This document shows, in pieces, positions 25,400 through 36,767 of a stretch of 64,000 bases of DNA. The notes beneath the pieces are model-generated. The model had not been told where the DNA came from. It ran no database searches and saw nothing but the letters and a program-made list of their open reading frames with translations. The stretch lies in NCBI RefSeq assembly GCF_050947875.1, contig NC_134572.1, positions 118,830,709-118,894,708 on the forward strand, written 5' to 3'. The stretch is from Dermacentor variabilis (taxonomy: Eukaryota; Arthropoda; Arachnida; Ixodida; Ixodidae). The stretch's first letter is position 1; every line of letters begins with the position of its first letter. The translations under genes were made by a program, and so were the position numbers.

Positions 25400-25767
25400 C
25401 TTGAGCTTGCACTTGAGGCCTTCGTTCTCTTTCTCCAGCATTTGGACCTTTTGGCAGAGCTCATCACGTTTGGCAATCAGTGTCTGAAAGTCTCTGTGCT
25501 TGCTCGCAAGCTCAAGCTCGAGGCGCTCTTTCTCCTCAGCGAGCTGGCCCATATTGGAGGCAGAGGTCTTGCAGCCCTCACACTGGCTCTGCAGCTCTTC
25601 CAACTCTGCTTGCAGCCTCTGCTTCTCTGCAGCCTTTGCTTTGAGCTCGTCTATCTGCTGCCTCAGCGCCTCCTTGTGGGCATCCCGTTCTTTGACGCAC
25701 TCGTAGTAGTCTTCCTCAGATTTCCTCCGAAGTTCCAGCTGGTTGTTCAGCTTCACCTCCAAGTCAC
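25400..25767 (-). CDS. NUMA1-like: NuMA-like exon 10, coiled coil
   Basis: This 368-bp exon starts after acceptor caatgcacag and ends at donor AAG|GTGAGC. It completes a Gly codon with exon 9, then reads DLEVKLNNQLELRRKSEEDY, passes YECVKERDAHKEALRQQI and a CEGC cysteine pair, and ends KENEGLKCKLK. The upstream intron sequence shows a long A-run (minus strand) rather than pyrimidines, so the acceptor is weak. Phase agreement on both sides supports it. Confidence 0.85.
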
Positions 25768-25814
25768 CTGTGCATTGTGTAGAGTTTTTTTTTTTTTTTT
25801 TTCAATTGAAGGTT

Positions 25815-25925
25815 GATTGCTTGAGTTTAATGCCACAAAGCAATGCAGAGGCAGTTAGCCATGCTATAGCAGAAGGCACTGGATCAATTTTGACCTCCTG
25901 GGGCTCTTAGTGCTCCAAAAACATG
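25815..25925 (-). mobile_element. short SINE-like fragment
   Basis: The plus-strand text GCAGAAGGCACTGGATCAAT and TTTTGACCTCCTGGGGCTCT recalls the SINE body but in a different subfamily. A long T-run ends at 25801. Boundaries are uncertain. Confidence 0.35.
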
Positions 25926-28369
25926 TTTAAAACAAAAATATGGAAACATTGTATGGCAAAAAAAAAAAAAGTTATGAACCACCCACTTCATTCTTTGGAA
26001 CATTGTGAGAAAAGATTGAATTGCAGCTTTCCTCCATTGATGCTGCGCAAAATTACTGTATACCTGCTTAGGCAGTATGAAAACGCTCAAAGCACTGTAC
26101 TCTGAACTGAACTTTCTTGCACCACCTACACCTATACCCGTCAACCTGCAAACACAAAAAATTAGTAAAATCCCACGGCCACTATAAGGCTAGCACAGAT
26201 TTTTTTTTTAGGCTTTAAAAGCACAGGGACAGTAAACTTTTTAAAGGGACACTAAAGGCAAATATTAAGTCGAGCTAAAGTGATAGATAAGTGCTCGAGA
26301 ATCTCTAAGGCGTCAATATTATCGCGAACAGAGCCTTAATATTCGAGAAATTGAGGTAAATGCAGGACACGATTAGAGACTCCCATGGAACATTGCCCGA
26401 TCACGAAAGCACTCCTCATTGAAATTCTGTCACTGGTACTTAACCGCTCGTTGCAAAAAACATCCTTGTAATGTAAAAAAATAAGATGCTGCTTCTTCAG
26501 TTCTATTTCATTTTTAGAAAAAAGAACTCATTGAAATTTTCCTTGACGACGACGCGGGCGGTCGACAGGTTTCGTTTTCGCTTGACTCTGCACCCCCCAC
26601 GCTTTCGTGTTTCAGTAGTTTCGTTATCGCGTGGTGCTGCGCAGGTGTTGCTGGCTCGCAAAACTGGCACAAACTGCAAGTAGCAAAGAATTCAACGTCC
26701 ATGCTATGTCGCAGGATGCCCGAATGGTCTACGCCACTTGACCGAAAAGCTGCTGCAGCGGTGAATCCGCCGCTCTGTCTTGGCTCGGTGCCGCCGTCTG
26801 TCGGGCACCGTTTTACTCACCGACGGCAGCAAAGGGTGGTGATGGCGTATGCAACTTCGCCACTCCCCCAGTTCAGTGGCTGGAGATTTAAATTTTAAAA
26901 AAGCTATTCGGACACTTCAAATGCAATTTTGTCCTAAACGAAGTCTTTTCTTAGCACGAAACAACCATTGCAAGGTTTCTGGAATGGTATTTAAACAGTC
27001 CCCGTCGACTTAGTATTTGATCGAGCAAGCTTTAAAGGGACAATAAAGGCACACTTTTGTTTTTTTTTAGGAATAGATACATGCTCTATTCACGAGCGCA
27101 AGCAGTAGCAAACTTGGAACAGCAGAGACCTACAAGCAACATTTCTTTTAGACCAATTTTCCAGCGACTCTGCTGTTCCAGGTTTCACCTGCTTCAGGAA
27201 CTTGTCTCAAACTCGCTTCGAGCAGGTAAACCCTTGCATTCTTCTGCTATCAGAAGACTTCCAACGGAAGGTTCGGAGACATGAGTAAAAATTTTTTTAG
27301 GAGGACGATTTATTTTTCGTAAAACCTGAAGCAGCACTTGCAAAAGAAGCCCAAATTCGTAAAGTTTCTGGAAAAAGACAGCAGAGTTGGCATATACGCT
27401 CACTCCAGATACTGGTTTATTTGTGAATGTTCTTTCCGTTGCTGTCCCATTTCAGGTAGCAAACGACTATAGCATGTGTGTTGGAACTGCCAGCTGCTAT
27501 CTAGTGTGAAAAATCTTGCAGACAAAAGAAGAGCCACTCCCATCTATGTTGTCAAAGAGCAAACAGGATTCACTGGCCTCTTTACGCTAGAGTTCCCTCT
27601 TGTAATTTTTGTTGGAAACTGTCACAAACCACAATCCCAGTAAAGCTTCACCGAGAGCAAAAGTAGTGGCAGTATGTGGCTGACGTCACTTGGCTATTCA
27701 AGGACCTACTATTTCACACACTGGAAAATTATATTCAAGGCAACATCTATAAACTTCTGCGAAGGAAGAATCATCCAGATGCATAAAAGGGCTGCAAAAG
27801 CTGATGGTTATACCATGACTGCACCACTGCTGCTGTTTGGGCTGGCAACAAATAGAACAATAAAATTCGTCCTTGCGCTTCTTTTCAAAACTAGTCTATG
27901 TGGTTCTGTGGAGAATAGCACACATCCGTATTACGATTTTGTACTTATAATTAGCACCTCAAACCAAGGAGGACTTGAACAGACACTCGAGATCCTAAAA
28001 TTAGACAAGATGGCACAGAAAAATGCGCAGCACATTGGTGAATTTTAACTGCATAAAGTCTTGAGCACAAAGGGAAGCAAAAAGTACAAATTTTTTCGGG
28101 TAAATGTGCATCATTAGATAAAGTGTAAATACATATGCCAATGTTCACCACAAAACGATCTTGATCATAATAGAAACAGCCTTTCCCTCTAGTAAAGCTT
28201 TCAACTACTTGTGCAATATTTATAACCACTAAAGCACGGTGACTAGCACGATCAGTGCAACGTGATGCCTGTGCGTGCACTGCTATAAGCAGTCATTGCC
28301 TCGATGCTCCTGCTCTCGCGCTGTTTCGACTGCACAATATTGCCATAGATATCAGCAGTCAGGACCACT

Positions 28370-29588
28370 TAAAGGAGTCTTGAACCACCCCCTGGGCTTG
28401 GTGAAATAACAGTCTGCAAGTAGCATGCGCTGCTGTGAACATCTCTGCCAAGTTTTGGTGTCGTATGTAGCATGTGGAGCTCGCAAGTGGAGCGCAAAGC
28501 CACCTTTCTCTCAAGCGCTCTTTTTTTTAAGCAAAAGCCTGCTCCTCATTCTCTCCTGGACACTCTTTTGTAATAAAGCAGTTTTCCGTACGCAGCTGCT
28601 GTTGGTAGGTGCGGTCTGCTACATAGCGTAGATACTGTGGGGCCTCTCATCCGTGCTCTTGGGACAAAGGAACGACAGCACAGTCGTGCAAACAATCACA
28701 AGGGCATTTATTGCACCTTTCATAGATCAATGCCTGCTAGCCGAGTTGCTATCCACGAAACACGCCGATGGGCGCGGGACAAATCTAGAAGTTCGACTCA
28801 CCGCGACCGGATAGCGAGCGAATATGTTCGCCCCATGCTGGATCCCAACGCCTGGTCGCTCACACGTACGGTCACACGAACGGTGGCGCGTTCGAAGGAG
28901 GCCACGCGAGACGGTCTCGCAGAAGCATGGATCGGTGCATGCGCGGGACATCCGCGGCGCTCGCCGGCCCGCAGCCCAAAAAGGAAGCGCCTTCCTTTTC
29001 CGCACCCAAGTAACCCCGTCGTGAGGTGGCGTTAGCAGCGCAACACTCGCGCCATCACTCGCACTGCGCTTCAACCACAATGACTGCCGCAGGCCCCAGG
29101 CCACGCGGCGAAGCCGCACTGCAGGAGACCGGAGCTATGCGGGAAAACAAGATATCAGGGGATGCGCGAGAGTTGCACATCCCCACAATACCGCGGCCAC
29201 CGTGGGGTGCCGTCACAAGACCACTGGCTACGTGCATCACGGCTGACCGACAACAACAGCGTTTCGCTTACGTTTAGTGCAATGTAGGCACCAAAATCTG
29301 AAGTCATGGTGTCTATGTTAACATGCAGATTGAAATTTGAACTGCGCACCACGGTGACATTTAGAAGGTGGAGCGCTGTGGGCACGCCCCGCTCTGCTGT
29401 AGCCTTTAAAGTGCTAGGCATTGAAGATTGGATTGGGATGAGCACACTGGAGGCCGTACTTGATTGCCAACTCCACTTTTGCTGAACACACTGAAGGACT
29501 TTCTGCAGCGAAGCATTTCTGAAATAGCCCGTTTTCCCTACAAATACCGTTCTCCACTTTGAGAAAAAGTGGTTCAGGGCCCCTCCCA
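28370..29588. mobile_element. GGGCCC-type inverted-repeat element
   Basis: The left end reads TTAAAGGAGTCTTGAACCAC and the right end read inward GGAGGGGCCCTGAACCACTT. The interior from about 28640 to 29280 is strikingly GC- and CpG-rich beside its neighbours and carries long open frames on both strands, which I judge to be a composition effect. A SINE copy begins right after its right end. Confidence 0.6.
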
Positions 29589-29591
29589 ATT

Positions 29592-29790
29592 CTGGGGTTT
29601 TATGCAGTGTAACCACAATATGATTACGAGGCATGTCGTAACGGGGGACTTCGGATTATGCTGAGTACGCAGTACATGGGCATTCTTGCATTTTGCCCCC
29701 ATCGAAATCTGGCCTGCCACTGCCGGGATTTGATCCCCCGGCGTTTGGCTCAGGAAAACAATGCCAAAGCCACTACGCCACCACAGTGGC
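29592..29790 (-). mobile_element. Ruka-like SINE
   Basis: The minus strand carries GTGGCGTAGTGGCTTTGGC (A box) and GGGGGATCAAATCCCGG (B box variant), the body, and AAAACCCC at the end. It starts immediately beside the element ending at 29588. Confidence 0.8.
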
Positions 29791-30679
29791 TAATCAAGCC
29801 CAATCAAGCATGCGAGATGTAATAAGAACATTACAAAAAATATAATCTTGTGCAAACAGCCTTCTAGATAAGAATAAGTTTTCACAAGTATCAATTCGAG
29901 TTTCTGGGCTTGCTTAGTCAGTAAGCAGCATTTCACCTAAAAGAAATATTCTACATGCAGCAGGGACCCTACGATCTCACTTGGAAGACGTCACATTTAT
30001 TAAGAAGCATCTGCAAGCACCGACTATACCGTTTGCAACTGACAAGTGCTGTAAAATGTTGCCTTTTCCTCGCATGCAGCGCTCTCACTCATTGCAACTG
30101 TACAAAAGAATTTTATACAATCAAGGATCTCAGTTTGGTATTTCTGGTCTACTGCGTTGTCTATTCTGGAGGAGGCAGCAGATGACAATCACCAATCACT
30201 AAAACTAACCTTTTTTTTCCCTGTATCTTCAGATCTCCCAATGTCTTCTTCATCTGAATTTTATATAATGATTATGGTATCACCTTGGCACAGCCCAAAT
30301 AGTCCTAATGCTGGACATTCCTTATCGTAAAAATGTTTACAGATATGCTTCATTGGCCTGTGTCTTTTGCATTCCCTTTTGACTGTGAAGTGCAATAAAA
30401 AACCGGGACATAGTGTGTTGACCAGCACCTTTAGCAGTAACTGTGCACTTCATTCATAATGGCATGAAACAATCAAGATGGAAGGTGGGCTGCAGATATT
30501 GGAGTGGCACAGCTTTAAGCTCAGTGGTAACAAGGACAAACGCGATGAAAGCATTGGTGGTTGTCACTGGCATTTGGCTTTGCCATTTATTGTATTGTAT
30601 TGTACTGTATTGGGTTTTATGGTGCATAAGCAACTCAGGCTATCATGTGCCAAACACATGGTATAATTTAATTCAAAAA

Positions 30680-30732
30680 TTGGGTATCCTCAGCGAAAGT
30701 CCTTGTCCGGACAAGGACTCTGAGGAACCCAA
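30680..30732. other. 53-bp imperfect palindrome
   Basis: The core AGTCCTTGTCC/GGACAAGGACT (30698-30719) is a perfect 22-bp palindrome with no loop. TCCTCAG/CTGAGGA and then TTGGG/CCCAA extend it, with 4+0 and 2+1 unpaired bases. It lies in the intron between exons 10 and 9. Confidence 0.9.
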
Positions 30733-31476
30733 CAAATCAAATGGAGACCTCAGCCTTCTTCTCAGGACTGAGAAAATGGGTGAGGTGCATCAGAAGATGC
30801 GTGAAAAAACTGGGTAAGAATTTTTAGAATTAGTAGTTCTGTGATATTTCGTTTAGGATCGCTGCGTCTAAAAAAACTAAGAACAGATAAAGTTCATACA
30901 AGTGGGTTATCTCCTAAAATTAGACTGGGATTTACTTGCCACAAACTCTGCTCTTACAAGGTGCACTAAAAAAAAAACCTTATGCTTGAAAGGCTTTGTG
31001 GAACAATGGTCTCTAAAATTATATTGAAACAAGTTGAGCTGTGTTATTAAATTTCCCTTATACAATACCAAGAAAGCCACTCTTGCTGCGAGAGGAGAGA
31101 TGCAAGACTGGTGGTGATGCTACCTTGAAGTTCGTGCACCAGTCCACCATGAAATGAATTTCGATGGCGTCTTCTGGGGCCTAGTTAGTTTTTATTTGTA
31201 AAGATGGACTACCATGAATTTTACAAGAGCCAGAAACTGAATTTAGGCCAGCTATGTGAAATCTGCAACATCACACTTGCGATCTAGCATTGGTGCTTCA
31301 AAAATGGAAGTTCGACCTTACGCTTTCTTCAAGTAACAAGTTTCTTACCCCAAAGTTAGAATTTTGAAAGAACACCATCAGTCCTAACAGACTTAATATC
31401 CCCTTAATTTTCGCATGTTCCATGCCTTTCTCAAGAAGTGCCACTCAATTAAAATAAATACTGAATCAACCTTTAC

Positions 31477-33589
31477 CTATGCGATCTTCCAGAGCTTGGT
31501 TGTCGTGCTTCAGACGGGCATGCCCATCTTGCAGCTCCTTCACCTGTGATGCCATCCTGTCCCGATCACTGGCTGCTGACGCCAACTCCTGCTCGCGACA
31601 TGACAGCTTTTCACTCATGTCCGCAAGAACCAGTTTCAGGCTGCTGCATTCCTGTTGTAGTTGCTCGGCAAGCGCGGAGAGCTGCATCTGCCTGTGCTGA
31701 CTTTCCTTGAGCTTCAATCTCATCTCCTCAATGGTGCATGTGGCAGCCTGGCACTTTTTCTCAAGTGACTGCGAAGTGGTTTCTGCAGTCGCAAGAGATG
31801 AGTGCAAGCACTTTTTCTCAAGGTTGAGTCTTGTGACTAGCTGCTGGAAAACACCAACCTCTTTTTGCAGGGACTCCATTCGTCTGGTCACCTCACCAAG
31901 CTGAGACTCTCTAGCTTGTAGTCTCTGCTTGCAGTCAGTGATGAACGAGTCCAGGCCAGCATTGGCATTCCTGAGAATTTGTTCTTGCTCCTCAGAAGCA
32001 CGCAGCTTTGTCCTGACCTCTGACACTTCCTTCTGAAGAGCACCACAGGCAGCACTTGTTTCAGACAGCTTCAGTTGCAGAATTTGCTTCTCTGCTAGCA
32101 AAGTATCAAGCTTCTGTGTGGTCCCCTCAAGCTTGTTTTGTAGTGCAATGTTCTTGTTGTTCACCTCTTGAACACTGGCTTCGAGCTGCTCCATTCCGAG
32201 CTTGGCTTCCTCAAGAGTACTCTTGATTGCTGCATTTTCACTATGGACGTTTTCATTCACAGCAACATGCTTGGCACATTCTTCTTTGAGTGCATGAACA
32301 AGCCCCGTTTCCTTCTCCAAGCGAACTTCGAGTTCAGCCTTTTCGGCTGCGCTGTTCTGAATGCACTGCTGAAGCCTGGCACATTCTGCAGTAATTTGCT
32401 CCACTTGTCTCTTCTGCGAAACAAGGTTATCGTTAAGCTCGTCACGAGAATGAGTAACCTCAGATACTTCGTTTACAAGCATGACATTCTTTTCGTTTAG
32501 TTTTACCAGTTCAGAACGAAGCAGTCCAAGGTCGGCCTCAAGCTTTCCAGAGTTCTCAGCAAGACTTTGCTTTTGTTCGTTCAGTCTGGCAACCAGGACC
32601 TCACACTCCTGTATCTGGCCCTGTAGAGAAGTTACCAGCACCGCATGCTGCTTACTTGTTTCATCGAGCTGGGCACGCAAGGAGGCGTGAGCCGCTTGCA
32701 TTTCTTCCTTAATTTTTAACAGTGCACAGTTTTCTTCGGCAGCCACGTTAAGCTGGCACTTGCTCTCACTCAATTTGTGCTGAAGCTCGGAGCAGAGTGT
32801 CTCCAGCTGTTGCTTGGAGGCTTCAAGCTCCTGCGTCCGTGCTTGAAGCTGGTCTGCTCTGCTCGTAACACTGTTCAATTCATCTTGCACTTCGAGAAGT
32901 CTCGTTGACTGAGCCTCCTTCTCGCATCCAGCCTGACTCAACTGTTGTTCTAGCTCTCTGCAGCGAGACCGACTTGCCTCCAGTTCAATGCGCAGTGACG
33001 CAATGGCTTCTTCAAGTTTTATGCACTGTTCCTGGCTGACCGACAGTTGGGATGAAACTGATTCACTTCTTCCAACTGCGTCTGCAAGTTTCAGCTCCAC
33101 ATTCCGAAGTGTTGTCTCCAGAGCGAGCATCTTGGAATTCTGTTGAGACAAAGCATCCCGATGCTTCCTGTTCTCTGCCATGACTTCACGCATTCTTTCT
33201 GCCTGTGCCACCTTTTCTACCTCTGATGATCGTAAAGCTGCGTTCAGCTCAGCATTTGACTTGAGCAGCTCCTGGTTCATGGCATCAGAAGCGGCCGACT
33301 TCTCGTCAAGTGAAGCAATCTGCTGGTCCTTGTCAGCGAGCTGTTGGCGAAGCATTTCAGACTGGCTCGATTGAATTGAAAGCCGAGATTCGAGCGTGGC
33401 AGTTGTGGTCTTCGACAGCTGCAGCTCGTTCTCCAGTCCCGAGATGCGAATGTTCAGTTGCATGTTACGGTTGGTCAGTTGAGACATCTCTGCAACAAGA
33501 GTGGCCTTTGCTTCCTCCAGCTGCATTATGGTGGCCTTCCTGGCATTGCTATCTGCCTGCATCCTGGCTGTTGTCTCTTCCAGTTCACT
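31477..33589 (-). CDS. NUMA1-like: NuMA-like exon 9, 704-codon coiled-coil exon
   Basis: This single 2,113-bp exon runs from acceptor tttctgttcag to donor ATAG|GTAAAG. It starts SELEETTARMQADSNARKAT and ends DNQALEDRIG. The whole stretch is a dense heptad pattern of Leu/Ala at core positions with Glu, Lys, Gln, Arg and Ser elsewhere. I see essentially no proline or aromatic clusters, as expected for a parallel dimeric coil. It forms the bulk of the rod. Taken alone it could be any coiled-coil protein; its identity comes from the flanking exons. It contains scattered cysteines (for example CSELQHKLSESKCQ) and no ATPase or motor motif. Confidence 0.9.
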
Positions 33590-35382
33590 CTGAACAGAAA
33601 AAATTGTGCACAAATGAAATGGAGGTAATGTGGAACTGAAGATTATGAAAAGCAGCAACCCTATTTGTCTTCACATGTTAAGTAGCATGCTTTGGCACTT
33701 TTGCACTGATAGTATGAGGGACGCATCACTTCAGCAAACAATGCAAATCAGTATTGTTATTCCCAATTAAACAAGTGTTGCCTGCATAAGACATTTAATT
33801 AATAGTTGTGTGTTATCTAACAGAATAATGTGAAATTTCAGGGCAGTTTTCAAAATGGCATACATCAGATACACATAATGGGTCTGAGGAAGGGAAGAAA
33901 CACTGAACATGATCAGGCTACACTGTTTAACAGTTAAACTAAGCAGTTTTCATCAAACTAGACTGCCACAGGAACTGTACTCCTCCTGTTAGATGTGAAG
34001 TTGTTTTTAATTTCTTCCATCTCACACTATTGGTTAGCAACTGGTGACATTATAAGCTAGCACTTCCTGCATTAATTATGTGCCTTTGCAGAAATTTCAC
34101 TGGTGCACTCCAGAACTCCAGTGGCAGCCATGCCCACTTTATCTGCGCACTTCATTGGCCCACTTTTCCCTTATTGGCCATTGCATTAATCATATGCGTA
34201 TGCCACCCGCTTCTCTGATCTGCATTTGTCGCCAAAATGCCCTCAGCTTCAGCACATGCTCTGCGACATCCAACACGTCAGGCAATCTGCCAGTGCTTTA
34301 TTGCCATTTTGAGAGCCCAAACAGTAGCCACTTGTGTGAAACGACCGTCGATACCACATAAGTGTGTGCGGTGGCACAGGTCTACCAGGCGTCATGACCC
34401 AGCCTGCAAAAGTATGTGCTCAAGCTACAGCAGTTTCTCCTAGAAGCACATTAAAGCAGCGATGGCCTTGTGGCTCACACAGTCCTGTGCCAGCCTCTCA
34501 CTGAAAGCTGGGCAAGGCCTCTGACACAGCATTCACTAGGAAAGTAGCTGCATGGTAACTGCCACCGCAATTTTTTTGTTTCCCGAATACTTTTGGTTAG
34601 ACAAACAAACCAGGATCTAACAATAAATAACAGCTAAACAATGCTGCACTGTTGATTTCAAAGCACTGCACCAAGAAAGGTTCATGTAAAAACTAGAAGT
34701 TGGCTTTACTGTAAGGTAACAATGCTTTCAGTGGCAAAAAGAACCACTATACAGTTATACCTTGATATAGCAAAGTTTGCAAAATCCTTAATTTGCTTTA
34801 TTATATTAAGATTTTGTAGTATTAAAATCTTACTTTTTATGCAACTAAGTAGTTGGCAATTGATTTTTCATGCACGGAAGGGGCTGCAAAATTTTCCGAA
34901 TTATGGGGTTATCAAAGAACGCAAACATGAATGAGAAAAAAGAATTGTTGAATTTGAGAGTTTGCAATGAAAGATACGGTTTCATGCCGTGTCGGCGATA
35001 TCTTCAAGTCAGTGGTATGAAGTGAAGCCAGCCACGCTTTCGCACCCATTCCGCCCCCGCAGCTGGTAGTGTCACCCATATAGTGAAAAGTGTCGGCAGC
35101 AGGAATGTTTAGTCTTCCTCTTGCTTCGAGTCATCGAAACTATCTTACGCAACTTCCAATACAATACACATGGAACAGCAGTGCACCTGATGCCCCACCA
35201 TCTCGACACAGCCACTCTGCACACAGGGCAGGTCATCTCTAAAACAGGGAGCACACTGGCTGCGGACATCCATGTGCATGCAGCCACAGCTGCACTAGGA
35301 AAGGAGACATGCACAAGGAGCAGCACGATAGACGGAACAAGCCAGCAGGGAAAAGGTCAAGACAGAAGCAATGGGAACTCGC

Positions 35383-35700
35383 CTGCAGCCGACAAGATTC
35401 CTGTTGCAACTTGGCGTTGGCCTCCTGCAGCTCAACCATGCGCAGCTCCGTGTAGCAGCTGGCTCGAGGCGATTGTGGCAGGGCCTGTGAGCCCCTCGGA
35501 GCTGGCTCCTCCCTGTTCGAGTAGAAGCTAACCAAAGAGTCCAGCTCTCGAGTCTTCGTGCCAAGCTCGCAGCGGAGCTCACCAACCTCGTATTCCACAG
35601 CATCAAGCTTGGTGCGGAGGTCCGATTTCTCGGTCAGGGCTTTGGATAGGTCTTCCTTGAGGCTGTTGCACTTTTCTTGAAGCTGGGACATCTTCTCACA
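35383..35700 (-). CDS. NUMA1-like: NuMA-like exon 8, coiled coil, followed by second GC donor
   Basis: This 318-bp exon of exactly 106 codons follows acceptor gctaccgcag. It reads CEKMSQLQEKCNSLKEDLSK and continues through heptads, then a short break rich in Pro/Arg/Ser (REEPAPRGSQALPQSPRASC), then heptads again ending QQESCRLQ. The break suggests a hinge in the coil. The donor is CAG|GCGAGT, again GC in a good context. Only that choice (phase 0) joins the large exon 9 in frame. Confidence 0.8.
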
Positions 35701-36412
35701 CTGCGGTAGCAGTCATAGGGCAAGAACTTGTCAGTAAGGAAAACCTTGCTATCTCGGTCTCAGCAAATTAATAGAACAGGGAAACTATACTCCATTTCGT
35801 ACATAGCAAGCACCACTACGAGAACTGCTTTTACAGATACCATTCGAGACCAAAAAATAATGTGTTACAGAAAGATGCATCAAGCAATTCCATCATTGGG
35901 TTCTGTGCGTTTAGTTAGCAAAATGATGCAATTTTTTCATGGGAGGCATTGCAAATCTGAACCTGCTTACGACGAAATGCGCTATGAAACACGTTATGTG
36001 TAACCAGTTGCCACAGCGCATCAACTACGATAACCAAAACAGTGTGTCACATAACAGAAGCATACAAGTGCACAAATAATGCACAATTTGATATAACCTC
36101 ACATCCACAAGTAGTAGTTATACATTCGAATCCTGATAATTAGAACTTCATGGGACTCCAAAACTGAATAAATGGAGTTTGAATTTCTGAATGGAGGACT
36201 TATGTGCTGTGCTGTGATATGCAGCACAGACCAGGAGTATGGCTTCACTGCACTGTAGCATGTGCTGTTAAAAAGCCACACTCTAGGTAACATTTTTGCT
36301 GCTGTGAAGCTGTACCTTGAGGTGAAACCACCATATACACCCGAGATCTTGGCAAAAACAAACCTCATGACGAACAGGGTAATACAGAAATGTGCTTAGA
36401 AACACTACTTGC

Positions 36413-36518
36413 CTCAGCCTGCAGAGAGACATTCTGCCTGATGACCATGTCGTAGTCTTCTCTTATCCGTTTTAAGGAGTTGACTTCATCCTGCAGGAGC
36501 TGGTTTTGTGCCGAAGTT
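36413..36518 (-). CDS. NUMA1-like: NuMA-like exon 7, coiled coil, followed by GC donor
   Basis: This 106-bp exon has acceptor ttttcttctag. It reads TSAQNQLLQDEVNSLKRIRE, then DYDMVIRQNVSLQAE. The next intron begins with GC in an otherwise perfect donor context (GAG|GCAAGT). The nearest GT (4 nt further) would leave phase 1, which does not fit exon 8. The GC-AG reading gives phase 0, which does fit. Confidence 0.8.
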
Positions 36519-36767
36519 CTAGAAGAAAAGAGAAATAATGGAACTGTCAATGGCTGCAGATCTGAACCTGCTTACGACCATATGAAACACATGCAAGACC
36601 AGTGGCCACAGCATATTAGGCGACCGATGTTACAGGAACTGTTCTAGGAACTAAACAAAGTTACACATGCCGTTATACACTTCCCACAAGACAAAGCACA
36701 CATACTATCATTGTTTTTTGCCAAACGAATCTCCATAGAAACTTGAACAATTGAAAACAATAGGCAG

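Larger units (their letters stand above)
25768..31476 (-). other. intron between exons 9 and 10
   Basis: It contains the SINE-like piece at 25815, two adjacent AAAGGGACA(C/A)TAAAGG repeats (about 26246 and 27033), the GC-rich element 28370-29588, the SINE at 29592 and the palindrome at 30680. 29800-30670 and 30740-31476 show nothing I can name. Confidence 0.6.

Noticed and set aside
28637..29277. Overlapping 130-codon frames on both strands
   Set aside because: They lie within a GC-rich mobile element, overlap each other on opposite strands, are Arg/Pro/Ala-rich without motifs and lack conserved starts.
31477..33589. Myosin or kinesin tail as identity of the coiled coil
   Set aside because: There is no motor domain in the window, the head is Hook-like, and the tail has the NuMA-specific motif.
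31479..33639. Plus-strand open frames of 60-110 codons opposite the large coiled-coil exon
   Set aside because: They are antisense shadows of exon 9: rich in Ser/Cys/Phe as expected from complementing Glu/Lys/Leu codons, with no splice or domain signals.
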